Assembly (NCBI RefSeq): GCF_023715205.1
Contig: NZ_JAMBNR010000004.1
Coordinates: 292,513 to 356,512, forward strand
Direction: 5' to 3'
Origin: Mesobacillus maritimus
Lineage (GTDB): Bacteria > Bacillota > Bacilli > Bacillales > Cytobacillaceae
Length of the DNA stretch: 64,000 nucleotides
Both the position numbers and the translations under genes were made by a program. Under the pieces are notes generated by a model. The model ran no database searches. It had not been told where the DNA came from and saw only the letters and a list, made by a program, of their open reading frames with translations. This document shows, one piece after another, positions 1-7,982 of this stretch. The first letter of the stretch is position 1. Every line of letters starts with the position of its first letter.

Positions 1-733
1 CACTTACCGCTACCGATCCATTGTACTGCAGCTTACTTACGATGCTGCTTAAGGTGCTTCCTCCAACAGGATCAACTGCAGCAGCCCATAATTGTTTATC
101 GAGAGGTCTAAATTTATCGCCGGTCACATCAGACCGGGAAATCACCTCAGCTGCACCAATGCTAGTTAAATACGAATGCTCAGATTCCTTTCCGGTACTT
201 GCGACTACATGATATCCCCGTTTAGCAAGCATAGCGACTGCAATACTGCCAACTCCTCCAGTTGCTCCAGTCACAAGCACCTTCCCTTTTTCAGGTCTTA
301 ATCCATTTTCTTCGAGACGATGTACAGAAAGAGCCGCTGTAAAACCTGCTGTTCCTAATATCATTGATTCCTCTAGAGTAAGCCCATCGGGAAGAGGCAC
401 AATCCTATCACCAGGAATCCGAGCGTACTCACTGTAACCGCCAGTATGGGAGACGCCAATTTCATAACTAGTGGCAATGATCTCTTGTCCTGGTTTAAAG
501 CGACTATCTTTTGACTCTACGATGGTTCCAGCAAGATCAATTCCTGGAATCATAGGGTAGGTTTGGACAATTTTTCCGTTTGGTATGCTAGCAAGTCCAT
601 CCTTATAATTTACGCTTGAATAAGCAACCTTTATGGTTACATCTCCTTCAGAAAGGTCACCAAGTGTGACCTGTTGGATATTCGCTGTAAAGCCTTCATC
701 TTTTTTATTGACTACAAACGCACGAAAATTCAT
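1..733 (-). CDS. Partial MDR-family NAD(P)H oxidoreductase (YhdH/YhfP type, acrylyl-CoA reductase-like)
   Basis: This reading frame begins with ATG at 733 after a strong ribosome binding site (AAGGAGG, about 741-749) and runs off the left edge, so only about 244 of an expected roughly 330 residues are present. The start MNFRAFVVNKKDEG, the GIDLAGTIVES segment of the GroES-like fold and the nucleotide-binding loop VTGATGGVGSIAVAMLA fit the zinc-free medium-chain dehydrogenase/reductase group of YhdH/YhfP quinone or acrylyl-CoA reductases, which reduce alpha,beta-unsaturated carbonyls with NADPH in the cytosol. No zinc ligands of the classical alcohol dehydrogenases are visible. The substrate cannot be told from sequence. 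It diverges from the nitrate reductase cluster and shares an intergenic region carrying an Fnr-type box. Confidence 0.85.
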   Translation of the reverse strand, partial: MNFRAFVVNKKDEGFTANIQQVTLGDLSEGDVTIKVAYSSVNYKDGLASIPNGKIVQTYPMIPGIDLAGTIVESKDSRFKPGQEIIATSYEIGVSHTGGYSEYARIPGDRIVPLPDGLTLEESMILGTAGFTAALSVHRLEENGLRPEKGKVLVTGATGGVGSIAVAMLAKRGYHVVASTGKESEHSYLTSIGAAEVISRSDVTGDKFRPLDKQLWAAAVDPVGGSTLSSIVSKLQYNGSVAVS

Positions 734-858
734 TCAGCTAAACCTCCTTCTAATCCTTACTTATAGTATAGGCGAGTTTGTTCCCAGCTTCTAGGGGGAT
801 TCCAAACTTCCCCAGTGAAAAATTCCCAACACCAAAAATAGGTCGAAAAAACAAAAGA

Positions 859-874
859 TGTGACGTACTTCACA
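859..874. promoter_or_regulatory. Fnr/Crp-type palindrome in divergent intergenic region
   Basis: The 16-mer TGTGACGTACTTCACA is a perfect TGTGA-N6-TCACA palindrome, the consensus bound by Bacillus Fnr. It lies 126 bp upstream of the minus-strand oxidoreductase and 406 bp upstream of the cytochrome b gene. A possible -10 (TAGTAT, 897-902) lies at roughly the class II distance on the plus strand, which would give a leader of about 370 nt. No comparable -10 is obvious on the minus strand. The rest of the 545-bp gap (734-1279) shows a short inverted repeat AACACT-N8-AGTGTT at 1179-1198 and a possible -10 TATGAT at 1234-1239, and nothing else I can support. Confidence 0.6.
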
Positions 875-1279
875 TACGCTAGTTTCGTTCATCAATTAGT
901 ATTTTAGTAAGGCTGATTTCGTAATGATTGTTGTTTAGAATCCTAAAGCCGATTTTAACGATAGACAAGCTTTTTTGGCATTATTCCTTAGTTTGTAAGC
1001 TCTTTTCTCCTCTTTATGAAATTACTCTGAAATGCAACAAAGTTTGAGGAAAGAGCCTTTAGTAAAGATAGATTTATTGAAGATGAAATGACGAAGTAGT
1101 GGGGTGACGTTAGAAGAGATTAATCAAACGTATGCTTGAATAAGTTGTCACATAAAAGTCACAAACAATAGCTGATATAACACTATTCACAAAGTGTTTA
1201 CATTTAAAACCGAAGTAGGCAAAAACTGCATGGTATGATGATTTTCGAACTCAAGAAACTCACGAGGAGGTAGAACGCA

Positions 1280-2461
1280 ATGTTTAAACTAGAAAAATCA
1301 TTTTATTCAAAAACTAGTATGTATTCCTTTTTTGCGATAGTCATTTTGTTCTTTTTAATGTGGGTATCCACTTCACAATTTCTTCATATAGATATGGCCT
1401 TATTGGGTTATATGATTGGAACTGGGGTTTTTGCAATCGGCCTTGTTATTCGTTTCAGTTTCTGGATTTACCGTGCAGCAACAAACAAGGTAGCTACACG
1501 GAGTGTTAAAAACTTATTCACGAAAGAACGAATGAAGCGTAATGCCAAATCGATTACTAAAACTCTTATCGATAACATCCTCTTGCAAAAATTCATCTTT
1601 AAACGCGGACTATACCGCGGAATTCAACACATCATGATTTCATGGGGCTGTATTATTTCGTTTGCTTTTACTTTCGGTTTAACGTTTGGGTGGTTTCGTT
1701 TTGATTTAGTTGATCCTGAAACGTATCAAATGGTTGCCTTTAATATCCCATTAATTACAATGGCTGCTCATGGATGGCTAGCAGAAATCTTTTATAACAT
1801 GCTAAATATCGGTGCAGTTATGGTACTAATTGGTGTTTCAATGGCTTTGTTCCGCCGAATCAGAGACTACGATGTGAAAGTTACTCAGCGCTTTGAGTTT
1901 GACCTTTTACCCTTATATATTTTACTTGCCGTAACTGGAACGGGATTAGCACTTACAGTTTCGTATAAGTTCCTTGATGGTTGGATGCACCCACATATTT
2001 CACTGGTTCATCAAATTACAGTTGTCGTAATGTTGATGTACTTTCCGTTCGGTAAATTATTTCATGTTCCAATTCGTCCGCTAGCTACTGCGGTACCGAT
2101 GAGTTACCAAGAAACATTAAAAGTAGACACAAAGACTTGTAAAAGTTGTGCTCAACCATACAGTAATGATGACCAAATTGCAGACGTACAAGCGATTTTA
2201 AAGCAGCAAAGTTTTGACCTACAACTAGCAGATGGGACGTATTTATCAGATTACTGTCCAGCATGTCGACGTAGAATGCGCGCTTTAAAACAAATGAATC
2301 TAGAAGCTCCAAAAGGAAATCCATATGGTCCAGTTAATACGAATAATGGCATTCATATTTCTGGCTTTGGAAAAAAACGTACAGATGACTTTTATGGAAT
2401 AGAAGAAGATGTAAAGAAAGACTTAGGGGAGGAAAAAGAATATGAGCCAGTTTCTCGTTAA
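1280..2461 (+). CDS. Membrane cytochrome b-like subunit of the nitrate reductase cluster, with C-terminal CxxC pair
   Basis: This 393-residue protein has about six hydrophobic segments (roughly 14-33, 38-62, 115-138, 172-192, 207-228, 243-262). Histidines within or next to the membrane segments (His117, His164, His237, His239, His244, His262) make it resemble the NarI/DsrM/HdrE-like di-heme b subunits that oxidise quinol. After the last segment there is a cytoplasmic tail with two CxxC pairs (Cys287/290 and Cys326/329), probably a zinc ribbon or small Fe-S site. The ATG follows GAGGAGG. The 3' end overlaps the molybdoprotein gene by 20 nt, which implies translational coupling. Family assignment rests on topology and histidines, so the exact heme count is inference. 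Confidence 0.65.
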   Translation: MFKLEKSFYSKTSMYSFFAIVILFFLMWVSTSQFLHIDMALLGYMIGTGVFAIGLVIRFSFWIYRAATNKVATRSVKNLFTKERMKRNAKSITKTLIDNILLQKFIFKRGLYRGIQHIMISWGCIISFAFTFGLTFGWFRFDLVDPETYQMVAFNIPLITMAAHGWLAEIFYNMLNIGAVMVLIGVSMALFRRIRDYDVKVTQRFEFDLLPLYILLAVTGTGLALTVSYKFLDGWMHPHISLVHQITVVVMLMYFPFGKLFHVPIRPLATAVPMSYQETLKVDTKTCKSCAQPYSNDDQIADVQAILKQQSFDLQLADGTYLSDYCPACRRRMRALKQMNLEAPKGNPYGPVNTNNGIHISGFGKKRTDDFYGIEEDVKKDLGEEKEYEPVSR

Positions 2462-4571
2462 GGAAGGCGTAAAAAATCAGATTCGTAAAGGCGAAAAATT
2501 AGTAACCACACATTGTTGTTATTGTGGAATGCAGTGTGGGATGCATATACGAGTAAACGAAAAGACCAATAAGGTGGTTGGGGTTGAACCCCGTTATGAC
2601 TGGGTGCTAACTAGAGGGAAAATGTGCCCTAAAGGGGTAACAGCTTATCAAACAGTCGACCATCCAGATCGAATTAAGCGTCCACTGATTAAAAAGAATG
2701 GTCAATTTGTAGAGTCTTCTTGGGATGAAGCACTTGATTTGATTGAGAATAAATATAAAGAACTCCAAAGAAATTACGGCAAAGATAGCCTTTCTGTATA
2801 CGGCGGTGTATCGATGACAAACGAGAAGTGTTATTTAGTCGGTAAATATGCTCGTGTTGCTTTAGGAACACGTTATCTCGATTATAATGGCCGTTATTGT
2901 ATGAGTTCTGCGGCTGGTGGGTTTAATAAAACACTCGGTATGGACCGAGGATCCACTCTTCCGTGGACAGAGTTAGAACACACAGACTGTTTCTTCATGG
3001 CTGGTTCAAATACAGCAGAATGTCATCCTACAAGTATTCAGTGGTTCTGGAAAGCAAAAGACAAAGGCGCAAAAATTATTGTTGCAGATCCTCGTGAAAC
3101 GGCAACAGCAAGGGTAGCGGATGTTCATTTGGACCTACTACCTGGCACAGACTCTGCCTTAGCGAATGGAATTATGCATCTGTTAATCAAACATGATTAT
3201 GTGGACAATGAATATGTTCAAGAGCGTTGCAATAATTTTGGAGAATTAAAAGAAATGACGGCAAAGTTTACGCCTGAATATACATCGAAAATTACTGGAA
3301 TTTCAGTCGAAAAAATTGTTAAAGCTGCTCATATCTTCGGAAAATCTCCACGTTCTGTTGTAATGTTTGCTCGTGGGGCTGAACAGCAAACTGCTGGGGT
3401 AGACAATGTAAGCTTATATACGTCAATGGCTTTACTTCGAGGCCAAATTGGAAAGTTTGCTTCAGGTGTTGCAACATTCACGGGTCAAGGAAACGGTCAA
3501 GGTGGACGTGAACATGGACAAAAGTCAGACTTACTTCCAGGCTACCGTAAACTAACGGACCCAAAGGCAGTTGAGTACATCTCTGGAGTTTGGGGAATCA
3601 AGCCAGAAGAAATGCCAAAACCTGGGGTATCTGCTTATGAAATGTTTGATCTTATGAAAAATAAAACAATTCGTGGGTTACATGTTATCTGTTCAAATCC
3701 AGTAGTATCTTCACCAAATATTAACCATGTTTATGAAGCTTTGAGAGAACTAGATTTCCTGGTTGTTAGTGATTTCTTCCTTTCAGAAACAGCTGAACTT
3801 GCTGATGTTGTTCTTCCAGCAACAACTTGGGCTGAAGACGAAGGAACAACAACAAATATCGAAGGTCGTGTAATCCATATTCGAAAAGTAGTTGAACCAA
3901 TCGGAGAGTCCAAGCCGGACTGGGAAATTATGAGTCTTATTGCTGAGCGTATGGGTAAGGGAAAACATTTCCAATACCGTGAACCACGAGAAATCTTCAA
4001 TGAACTTCGCCTCGCTTCAAAAGGCGGTAAAGCAGATTATTATGGTGTCACATATGAAAAGATTGATGAGCAAGATGGAGTATTCTGGCCAGCACCTACT
4101 GAAGACCACCCAGGTTCACCAAGCGTCTTTAAAGAGAAGTTTGCAACAGAAGATGGGAAAGCAAATCTTGCAGTTTGTGATTGGAAAGGTCCAGCTGAGG
4201 TAAAGTCCACTGAATATCCAATCTGGTTAACGACAGGTCGCGTGGTTTTCCATTACCTATCTGGTAATCAGACTAGACGTGTGGGCTTCTTGAAAGAACA
4301 ATGTCCAGAACCATTTGTCGAGATGCATCCAGAATTAGCTAGTCAATACCAAGTAATAAATGGTGAAAAAGTGAAATTGACAACTCCGCGTGGGGACATG
4401 ATTGTCCCAGTTAAAATAACGAAAGCCATCCGTAAAGATGTCGTATTTGTTCCTTATCATTGGGGAAAAGAATTGGCAGTTAATCAATTAACAAGCCCGG
4501 CGTTAGACCCTATCTCACGGATGCCTGAATTTAAAGTTTGTCCAGTGAAACTAGAAAAACTTGCAAAGTAA
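2442..4571 (+). CDS. Nas/Nap-type molybdopterin nitrate reductase catalytic subunit
   Basis: This 709-residue molybdopterin oxidoreductase reduces nitrate to nitrite. Near the N-terminus it has a [4Fe-4S] motif with Cys25, Cys28, Cys32 and Cys62 (THCCYCGMQCGM ... RGKMCPKG). NGRYCMSSA places Cys153 at the position of the molybdenum ligand, the pattern of NasA/NasC and NapA rather than NarG (Asp) or DMSO reductase (Ser). GQGNGQGGREHG is also typical of the Nas/Nap group, and the C-terminal molydopterin-dinucleotide domain follows from about residue 590. There is no Tat signal, so the enzyme should be cytoplasmic. The C-terminal extra Fe-S or FAD domains of some Nas proteins are absent. It is coupled to the cytochrome b gene upstream and the ferredoxin-like gene downstream. 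Nitrate as substrate is inferred from family features. Confidence 0.82.
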   Translation: MSQFLVKEGVKNQIRKGEKLVTTHCCYCGMQCGMHIRVNEKTNKVVGVEPRYDWVLTRGKMCPKGVTAYQTVDHPDRIKRPLIKKNGQFVESSWDEALDLIENKYKELQRNYGKDSLSVYGGVSMTNEKCYLVGKYARVALGTRYLDYNGRYCMSSAAGGFNKTLGMDRGSTLPWTELEHTDCFFMAGSNTAECHPTSIQWFWKAKDKGAKIIVADPRETATARVADVHLDLLPGTDSALANGIMHLLIKHDYVDNEYVQERCNNFGELKEMTAKFTPEYTSKITGISVEKIVKAAHIFGKSPRSVVMFARGAEQQTAGVDNVSLYTSMALLRGQIGKFASGVATFTGQGNGQGGREHGQKSDLLPGYRKLTDPKAVEYISGVWGIKPEEMPKPGVSAYEMFDLMKNKTIRGLHVICSNPVVSSPNINHVYEALRELDFLVVSDFFLSETAELADVVLPATTWAEDEGTTTNIEGRVIHIRKVVEPIGESKPDWEIMSLIAERMGKGKHFQYREPREIFNELRLASKGGKADYYGVTYEKIDEQDGVFWPAPTEDHPGSPSVFKEKFATEDGKANLAVCDWKGPAEVKSTEYPIWLTTGRVVFHYLSGNQTRRVGFLKEQCPEPFVEMHPELASQYQVINGEKVKLTTPRGDMIVPVKITKAIRKDVVFVPYHWGKELAVNQLTSPALDPISRMPEFKVCPVKLEKLAK

Positions 4572-4648
4572 AAAAGCAAAGTGAGAGGCTTTCTTCATGC
4601 CATTTGAAAGAAGAGGGCCCTCCGCTTTCCTAAGGAGGAACGGCCAGA

Positions 4649-5197
4649 ATGAATAAAATTATGTATCTTGAATTTGAACGCTGTATCGGTTGCCGTGCTT
4701 GTCAGGCAGCTTGCCGTGAGTGTGGAGACCATGATGCAAAAGAACGGAACTATGTAGAATACGTCGACTTTACGGAATCACGCCAAACTTTCCCGATGCT
4801 ATGTATGCAATGTAAAGATCCAGCATGTGCTCGTGTTTGTCCGGCCAATGCGATTCAAATTACGGAAGAAGGGGTTGTTTTATCTGCAATGGAAGAGAAA
4901 TGTATTGGTTGCCGTAACTGTACATTTGGTTGTCCATTTGGAATTCCTAAATTCGACTTTGAAAAGAATAAAATGTACAAATGTGATATGTGTTATGACC
5001 GTACAAGAGATGATATCCCGCCAATGTGTGCTTCTGTATGTCCAAGTGAAGCGATTCGTTTTATCGACTTCGATGAAATGCAACAGTTAAGAAGAAGACG
5101 TACACAAATGAACCTTGTTGAAGGGAAAAAACCTCAAGAAGGAAATAAATGGGATTATGTGCCGGAATTCTTTGGAGTCTATACAGATTCCCAGTAA
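4649..5197 (+). CDS. Four-cluster [4Fe-4S] electron transfer subunit (NrfC/DmsB-like)
   Basis: This 182-residue protein has four cysteine groups: CIGCRACQAAC (Cys12-22), CMQCKDPACARVC, CIGCRNCTFGC and CDMCYD-N7-PPMCASVC. That is the arrangement of DmsB/NrfC/HybA-type subunits that carry four [4Fe-4S] clusters between a membrane quinol oxidase and a molybdoenzyme. There is no signal peptide, which fits a cytoplasmic catalytic partner. It starts 77 nt after the molybdoprotein stop behind AAGGAGG and ends the first transcription block, being followed by a terminator. It probably carries electrons from the cytochrome b to the nitrate reductase. Confidence 0.85.
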   Translation: MNKIMYLEFERCIGCRACQAACRECGDHDAKERNYVEYVDFTESRQTFPMLCMQCKDPACARVCPANAIQITEEGVVLSAMEEKCIGCRNCTFGCPFGIPKFDFEKNKMYKCDMCYDRTRDDIPPMCASVCPSEAIRFIDFDEMQQLRRRRTQMNLVEGKKPQEGNKWDYVPEFFGVYTDSQ

Positions 5198-5221
5198 GGA
5201 TAAGCATTGTTAAGTGAATGT

Positions 5222-5269
5222 GAGCTGGTCCAAGGTGAGCGCTAAGTTCTTTAGGGCCGGCTCGTTTTT
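5222..5269 (+). terminator. Rho-independent terminator after the Fe-S subunit
   Basis: GAGCTGGTCC (5222-5231) can pair with GGCCGGCTC (5255-5263), with G-U pairs and a loop of about 23 nt, followed by GTTTTTATT. It separates the cytochrome b/nitrate reductase/Fe-S genes from the Mrp/Rieske genes. Confidence 0.65.
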
Positions 5270-5382
5270 ATTATTCCTTCGAAAAAAATGACCATACACG
5301 ACCTAAGAATGTTTGAAACTGAAAGGCTCATACTAAGGGGTAAAATCTTAGAGCTAAAAAAATAGATAAAAGAGGTGCTTTT

Positions 5383-6123
5383 ATGTTAAAAGGCAATGTC
5401 CTCGCGGTTACAAGTGGTAAAGGTGGAGTTGGAAAATCCTCTTTATCAGTGAATCTTGCGCTTGCGCTTCAAAAGTTAGGAAAATCAGTTGCCATTATTG
5501 ATTTAGATATATACGGATTTAGTATTCCAAAAATCTTGAATATCGATTATAAACCAAAAACATTTAATGGTAAAATCATCCCCGTTGAAACAAAAGGAAT
5601 TAAACTAATGTCGATGGGATTTTTGGTAAATGGGAATGACCCAATTGTTTGGCGCGGACCTATGTTAGGAAAAATGATTGAGCATTTTACAAAGGATGTT
5701 CTGTGGGGAGAGCTCGACTATTTTATTCTCGATATGCCTCCTGGAACTGGGGATGTTGCACTAGATATGCATCTCATGATTCCAGAAAGCAAAGAAATTG
5801 TCGTCACAACTCCTCATAAAGCAGCAGCCTATGTTGCTGAACGAGCTGGAAGCATGGCGATGAAAAGTAATCATGAGGTTATTGGTGTAGTCGAAAATAT
5901 GTCGTATTTTACACCACCAAATGGTGATGAAAAATATTTTATCTTTGGCAAAGGTGGAGGAGAAGAGCTTGCTTCTCAGTTAGGTGTAGAACTATTAGGG
6001 AAATTGCCAATCCAAGAGCCCAATGAATCTAATGATGCACCATCTATTGCAAAAGAAGGCACACAGCTTGAGAGGGCATACTTAAATCTTGCTCAGAAAA
6101 TTGATGAAAAATATAACGGTTAA
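5383..6123 (+). CDS. Short Mrp/ApbC-family P-loop ATPase (Fe-S cluster carrier-like)
   Basis: This 246-residue ATPase has the deviant Walker A motif GKGGVGKSS near residue 12 and the Mrp-type segments IDLDIYGFSIPK, DMPPGTGDVALD and VVENMSYF. Mrp/ApbC/Nbp35 proteins carry and deliver Fe-S clusters. This copy lacks both the N-terminal MIP18/DUF59 domain found in housekeeping Mrp (SalA) of Bacillus and the CxxC pair that usually follows ENMSYF. Either it binds a cluster differently or its role is regulatory. Its position between a multi-Fe-S nitrate reductase and a Rieske protein suggests a dedicated maturation role, which is inference. ATG follows AGAGGTG. Confidence 0.8.
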   Translation: MLKGNVLAVTSGKGGVGKSSLSVNLALALQKLGKSVAIIDLDIYGFSIPKILNIDYKPKTFNGKIIPVETKGIKLMSMGFLVNGNDPIVWRGPMLGKMIEHFTKDVLWGELDYFILDMPPGTGDVALDMHLMIPESKEIVVTTPHKAAAYVAERAGSMAMKSNHEVIGVVENMSYFTPPNGDEKYFIFGKGGGEELASQLGVELLGKLPIQEPNESNDAPSIAKEGTQLERAYLNLAQKIDEKYNG

Positions 6124-6157
6124 ATAGAAATAGATAGTTGAACGGGAGGATTGTAAG

Positions 6158-6688
6158 ATGACGGAGGATAGAAAGAAAAACAACCAGTCAGCAAATGATC
6201 AAGATATGATGAAATTGGTTGATAATTTAAATCGAAAAGAGGACGTGAATCTAAACCGTCGTGCGTTTTTGAAAGCATCCTTTGGAACAACGGTTGCGCT
6301 TGGCTTAGCAACAACCCCATTTGGTGTAATCTCAGCTGTTCGTAGTGAAAAAGAGGATAGCAATCAGGTTGAAATTGCGTCTGTAGATGAGTTGGCGATT
6401 GGGGAGGCCAAAAATTTCAATTATCCAACTGAAGATGAACCAGCTGTTTTAGTAAGAACTCCTGATGATCGTTATGTTGCTTACAATAATAAGTGTACAC
6501 ATCTACAATGTCCGGTCTTTTATGAGAAAAAAGATAATGTATTGCTCTGCCCTTGTCATAAAGGATATTTTGATGTTAACAATGGTCACCCAGTCGCAGG
6601 ACCACCACAGAGAGAATTACCGAAAATCCTTCTAGAAGTGAAAGATGGAAAGGTGTTGGCTGTTGGGAGGGAATATCGTCATGGATAA
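6158..6688 (+). CDS. Tat-exported Rieske [2Fe-2S] protein (QcrA-like)
   Basis: This 176-residue protein has a twin-arginine signal (Arg34-Arg35 in NRRAFLK) followed by one hydrophobic segment (about 42-60), then a Rieske domain. Box 1 is CTHLQC (Cys113, His115, Cys118) and box 2 is CPCHKG (Cys131, Cys133, His134). This gives a full ligand set with the usual disulfide pair. It should face the outside of the membrane, anchored by the uncleaved signal. It differs from the housekeeping QcrA in standing outside a qcrABC operon, and it probably forms a quinol-oxidising module with the nearby cytochrome b. The 3' end overlaps the next gene by 8 nt. Confidence 0.88.
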   Translation: MTEDRKKNNQSANDQDMMKLVDNLNRKEDVNLNRRAFLKASFGTTVALGLATTPFGVISAVRSEKEDSNQVEIASVDELAIGEAKNFNYPTEDEPAVLVRTPDDRYVAYNNKCTHLQCPVFYEKKDNVLLCPCHKGYFDVNNGHPVAGPPQRELPKILLEVKDGKVLAVGREYRHG

Positions 6689-6878
6689 GAAGCGAGTCTC
6701 CTTTTTATCAATTTTTGTTTTCTTAGCAATCAATGTCATTTCCCTTTCCAAGGTGATTGAGGGTTTTTACGGGAAAGAATATGGACATGTATACTCATTT
6801 ATGATCGTTGCTTTGATTTCAACAGGACTTGCAACCATTGCCTTCTTTACTTGGCGAAAGCAAGAGTATAAAAGCTAA
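6681..6878 (+). CDS. Small one- or two-segment membrane protein of the Rieske operon
   Basis: This 65-residue protein begins MDKKRVSFLSIFVFLAIN with ATG at 6681, eight bases before the Rieske stop and after a GGGAGGG site. An upstream in-frame ATG at 6645 lies inside the Rieske gene and has no ribosome binding site. Two hydrophobic stretches (about 7-24 and 35-56) are followed by a basic tail ending in RKQEYKS. I recognise no family. Translational coupling to the Rieske gene suggests a small accessory subunit of the same membrane complex. Confidence 0.7.
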   Translation: MDKKRVSFLSIFVFLAINVISLSKVIEGFYGKEYGHVYSFMIVALISTGLATIAFFTWRKQEYKS

Positions 6879-6918
6879 GAACTAGGGGGATTTTAATGAG
6901 TAAAGGAGGCTAGAAAAA

Positions 6919-7119
6919 ATGGGCTCCCGCTCTCATGAAAAAGAAAAACTTGAAGAAGTATTAAAACACTCAGTGGAAGTTGAAGAAGATTTAATGCGTA
7001 CCTATTTAATCACTGCTGAACGTATCCATGAAGATGATGAGTTGAAAGAGAGGCTGCAAAACTTTGCTGAAGGAAATGCAAAGCGCTCAAAGCAACTTTT
7101 AGACGAATTAAAGAAATAA
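6919..7119 (+). CDS. Small helical protein, possibly half-ferritin-like
   Basis: This 66-residue, highly charged protein follows TAAAGGAGG and is the last gene before a strong terminator. It has no membrane segment or cysteine. The spacing of acidic residues and His in EEDLMRTYLITAERIHEDDE is reminiscent of one helical pair of a ferritin-like protein, but the match is too short to claim metal binding. Its place at the end of the Mrp-Rieske-membrane-protein run suggests it belongs to that transcript. I do not recognise the family. Confidence 0.65.
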   Translation: MGSRSHEKEKLEEVLKHSVEVEEDLMRTYLITAERIHEDDELKERLQNFAEGNAKRSKQLLDELKK

Positions 7120-7120
7120 A

Positions 7121-7151
7121 AAATCGGGGATGATGTACCCCGATTTTTTTG
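7121..7151 (+). terminator. Strong rho-independent terminator ending the Mrp/Rieske operon
   Basis: AAATCGGGG (7121-7129) and CCCCGATTT (7138-7146) form a perfect 9-bp stem with an 8-nt loop, followed by a T run. It begins directly after the stop of the 66-residue gene. Confidence 0.9.
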
Positions 7152-7185
7152 TTATGCACTTAATGGGTGATTACACTTTGCGTTC

Positions 7186-7695
7186 CTAACTAAATTGATT
7201 GGTCGGCTCGATCGTTATGCTGTCAGAATCAAATTTTTGTTCCCCAAAGATGGTGATAAGAGTGCAAGAAGTAATTCTAAATGGTTCTGTCTCTATTTTG
7301 TACTCCGCAAGTAATCCATTTCCTAGTTCTTCTCCTAGCTCATTCTTAATCAGAACGTTTTGTCCTTCAAGCGTCCGTAATTTGGCCTCCATCAAGAAAG
7401 TTTTCCACGCTTGCCAGTTATGAATCAAATGGGCGCTTTCTCCATTTTCTAAGTAACCTAATTGGCATTCGCTTTCATCTATCTCAACATTGTGTCCGGA
7501 AGTGATCTGTAGAATTATATCCCTTAAAACCTCATATTCTGCCATGTCTAGTTGCGGATGGATGGAGAAAACAATTTCCTCTTCGTTTCCCTGTAGCGTA
7601 GCAAGAGTTTTATGATTAAAAGTTACAGAATTTCCTTTTAAATATGGAGAGGTTACTTGTTCTTTATTTAACCCTTTGATAATCAATTTAAGCAT
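7186..7695 (-). CDS. Conserved-looking hypothetical protein, 169 residues
   Basis: I do not recognise this protein. The start at 7695 (MLKLIIKGLNKEQ) is chosen because AAGGAG lies 7 nt upstream; an earlier ATG at 7713 has no such site. The sequence is mixed alpha/beta, acidic, without signal peptide or membrane segment. A central stretch (HLIHNWQAWKTFLMEAKLRTLEGQ) looks helical and the C-terminal part looks like beta strands. It is alone on the minus strand between two plus-strand genes and has a terminator from the neighbouring operon at its 3' side that could serve both directions. Confidence 0.7.
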   Translation of the reverse strand: MLKLIIKGLNKEQVTSPYLKGNSVTFNHKTLATLQGNEEEIVFSIHPQLDMAEYEVLRDIILQITSGHNVEIDESECQLGYLENGESAHLIHNWQAWKTFLMEAKLRTLEGQNVLIKNELGEELGNGLLAEYKIETEPFRITSCTLITIFGEQKFDSDSITIEPTNQFS

Positions 7696-7982
7696 GAGTA
7701 TACTCCTTTGCATGTCTATTAAGGCTAGTTTCTTCTATTATATAATATGACCGTCTGACAACAAGGACAAACGTGAAAAAAAGGAGGACTACACCCTTAA
7801 ATTTGTAAATAAATTCGTATGATATAAGAACGAAATAGTTTATATTACAATTTGTTTCCTTTTTGTTACAGAACGGAAAGTTAAATGACATTTATCTCTG
7901 TTAAAAGTTTGGTAGAATACAAGTGTCAGGATCATAGGAAATAATCAAATAAGACGGGAAAATATAGGTTGGAGGATTCCAA

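Noticed and set aside
1146..1163. TGTCA...TCACA sequence near the cytochrome b gene as a further Fnr box
   Set aside because: The half-sites are 8 nt apart and one half is mismatched.
3731..4000. Minus-strand open frames inside the nitrate reductase and other long genes
   Set aside because: They are shadows of strongly supported plus-strand genes without ribosome binding sites or recognisable products.
6645..6680. Earlier start of the small membrane protein
   Set aside because: These codons lie within the Rieske gene and lack a ribosome binding site; the ATG at 6681 has GGGAGGG.
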